Shown here one piece after another: positions 63,955 to 64,000 of a DNA stretch of 64,000 bases. Made by a program: the position numbers and the translations under genes. Numbering within the stretch: position 1 is the stretch's first letter; every line of letters starts with the position of its first letter. The DNA comes from Rhizobium sp. CG5 (GTDB taxonomy: Bacteria > Pseudomonadota > Alphaproteobacteria > Rhizobiales > Rhizobiaceae): NCBI RefSeq assembly GCF_023701945.1, contig NZ_JABAEF010000004.1, forward strand, positions 274,934 through 338,933, given 5' to 3'. The notes under the pieces were generated by a model that ran no database searches, was not told the origin of the DNA, and saw only the letters and a program-made list of their open reading frames with translations.

Positions 63955-64000
63955 ATGGTGGTGAAACGGTATGAGTTGAGCGAGGCGCAATGGTCGAGAA
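63955..64000 (+). mobile_element. Start of an IS5-type transposase, cut by the window edge
   Basis: The last 46 bases begin with ATG and encode VVKRYELSEAQWSR, the usual N-terminus of IS5-family transposases (VKRY-LS--QW). Upstream, about 63870-63954, is presumably the left end of the element. The rest lies outside the window. Confidence 0.6.

Overview
The window reads as the chromosome of a GC-rich alphaproteobacterium, most likely Rhizobiaceae (Rhizobium/Agrobacterium group). Supporting signs are an infC gene that starts at ATT, a short second FtsZ without the C-terminal tail, a BA14K-family secreted protein, a LapG-type cysteine peptidase, membrane-bound ferritin behind a perfect Irr-type iron box, and a TGA-N9-TCA (RirA-type) site ahead of an iron-uptake operon. 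No CRISPR array, rRNA operon or prophage is visible. The only tRNA is tRNA-Leu(CAG).

Layout. 0-7.3 kb: tRNA-Leu, a secreted BA14K protein, small metabolic genes, and a TetR regulator with an MFS pump that share a matching operator pair. 7.4-8.6 kb: two toxin-antitoxin loci, ccdA with a frameshifted ccdB, then parDE. 8.6-14.9 kb: lepA, a secreted GH114 hydrolase with RTX repeats, an MFS transporter, and a Tat-exported class A beta-lactamase beside the 3' stump of an AmpR-type regulator. 14.9-25.3 kb: short ftsZ, an XRE-cupin regulator, GNAT, acetylpolyamine amidohydrolase, a MerR regulator fused to a P-loop ATPase, corA, an orphan TRAP binding protein, truncated haemoglobin, mbfA, a LapG-like peptidase and a hydrolase. 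25.5-32.3 kb: the translation block infC-rpmI-rplT-pheS-pheT. A tightly packed five-gene cassette (brnT, brnA, DUF4160, DUF2442, DEDDh exonuclease) sits between pheS and pheT.

32.4-51.5 kb: a diguanylate cyclase, two aldo/keto reductases, LysR and GlxA regulators, an isochorismatase-like hydrolase, a dehydrogenase, a GtrA/GT2/GT-C glycosylation group, an orphan spike-base protein, xseA, an M29 aminopeptidase, ybaK, an ArsC-like reductase, and a haem-binding membrane sensor overlapping an MscS channel gene. 51.9-52.8 kb is decayed accessory DNA: a phd/vapC locus whose toxin has no normal start, and a cut-off gene fragment. 52.9-63.2 kb holds iron-siderophore uptake in two parts. The first is a siderophore-interacting reductase, a binding protein and a TonB receptor, with a divergent TetR. 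The second is a binding protein, two permeases and an ATPase. Between them lie an ABC-exporter stump and a methyltransferase. 63.3-64 kb is insertion-sequence debris: an IS6-type fragment, a broken serine hydrolase and the start of an IS5-type transposase that runs off the window.

The most unusual features are the coupled cassette inside pheST, the MerR-ATPase fusion with its 19-bp-spacer promoter, the haem sensor-MscS pair, and several toxin or resistance loci caught in decay (ccdB, vapC, ampR). All product names rest on reading motifs and family resemblance by eye. No database search was run.
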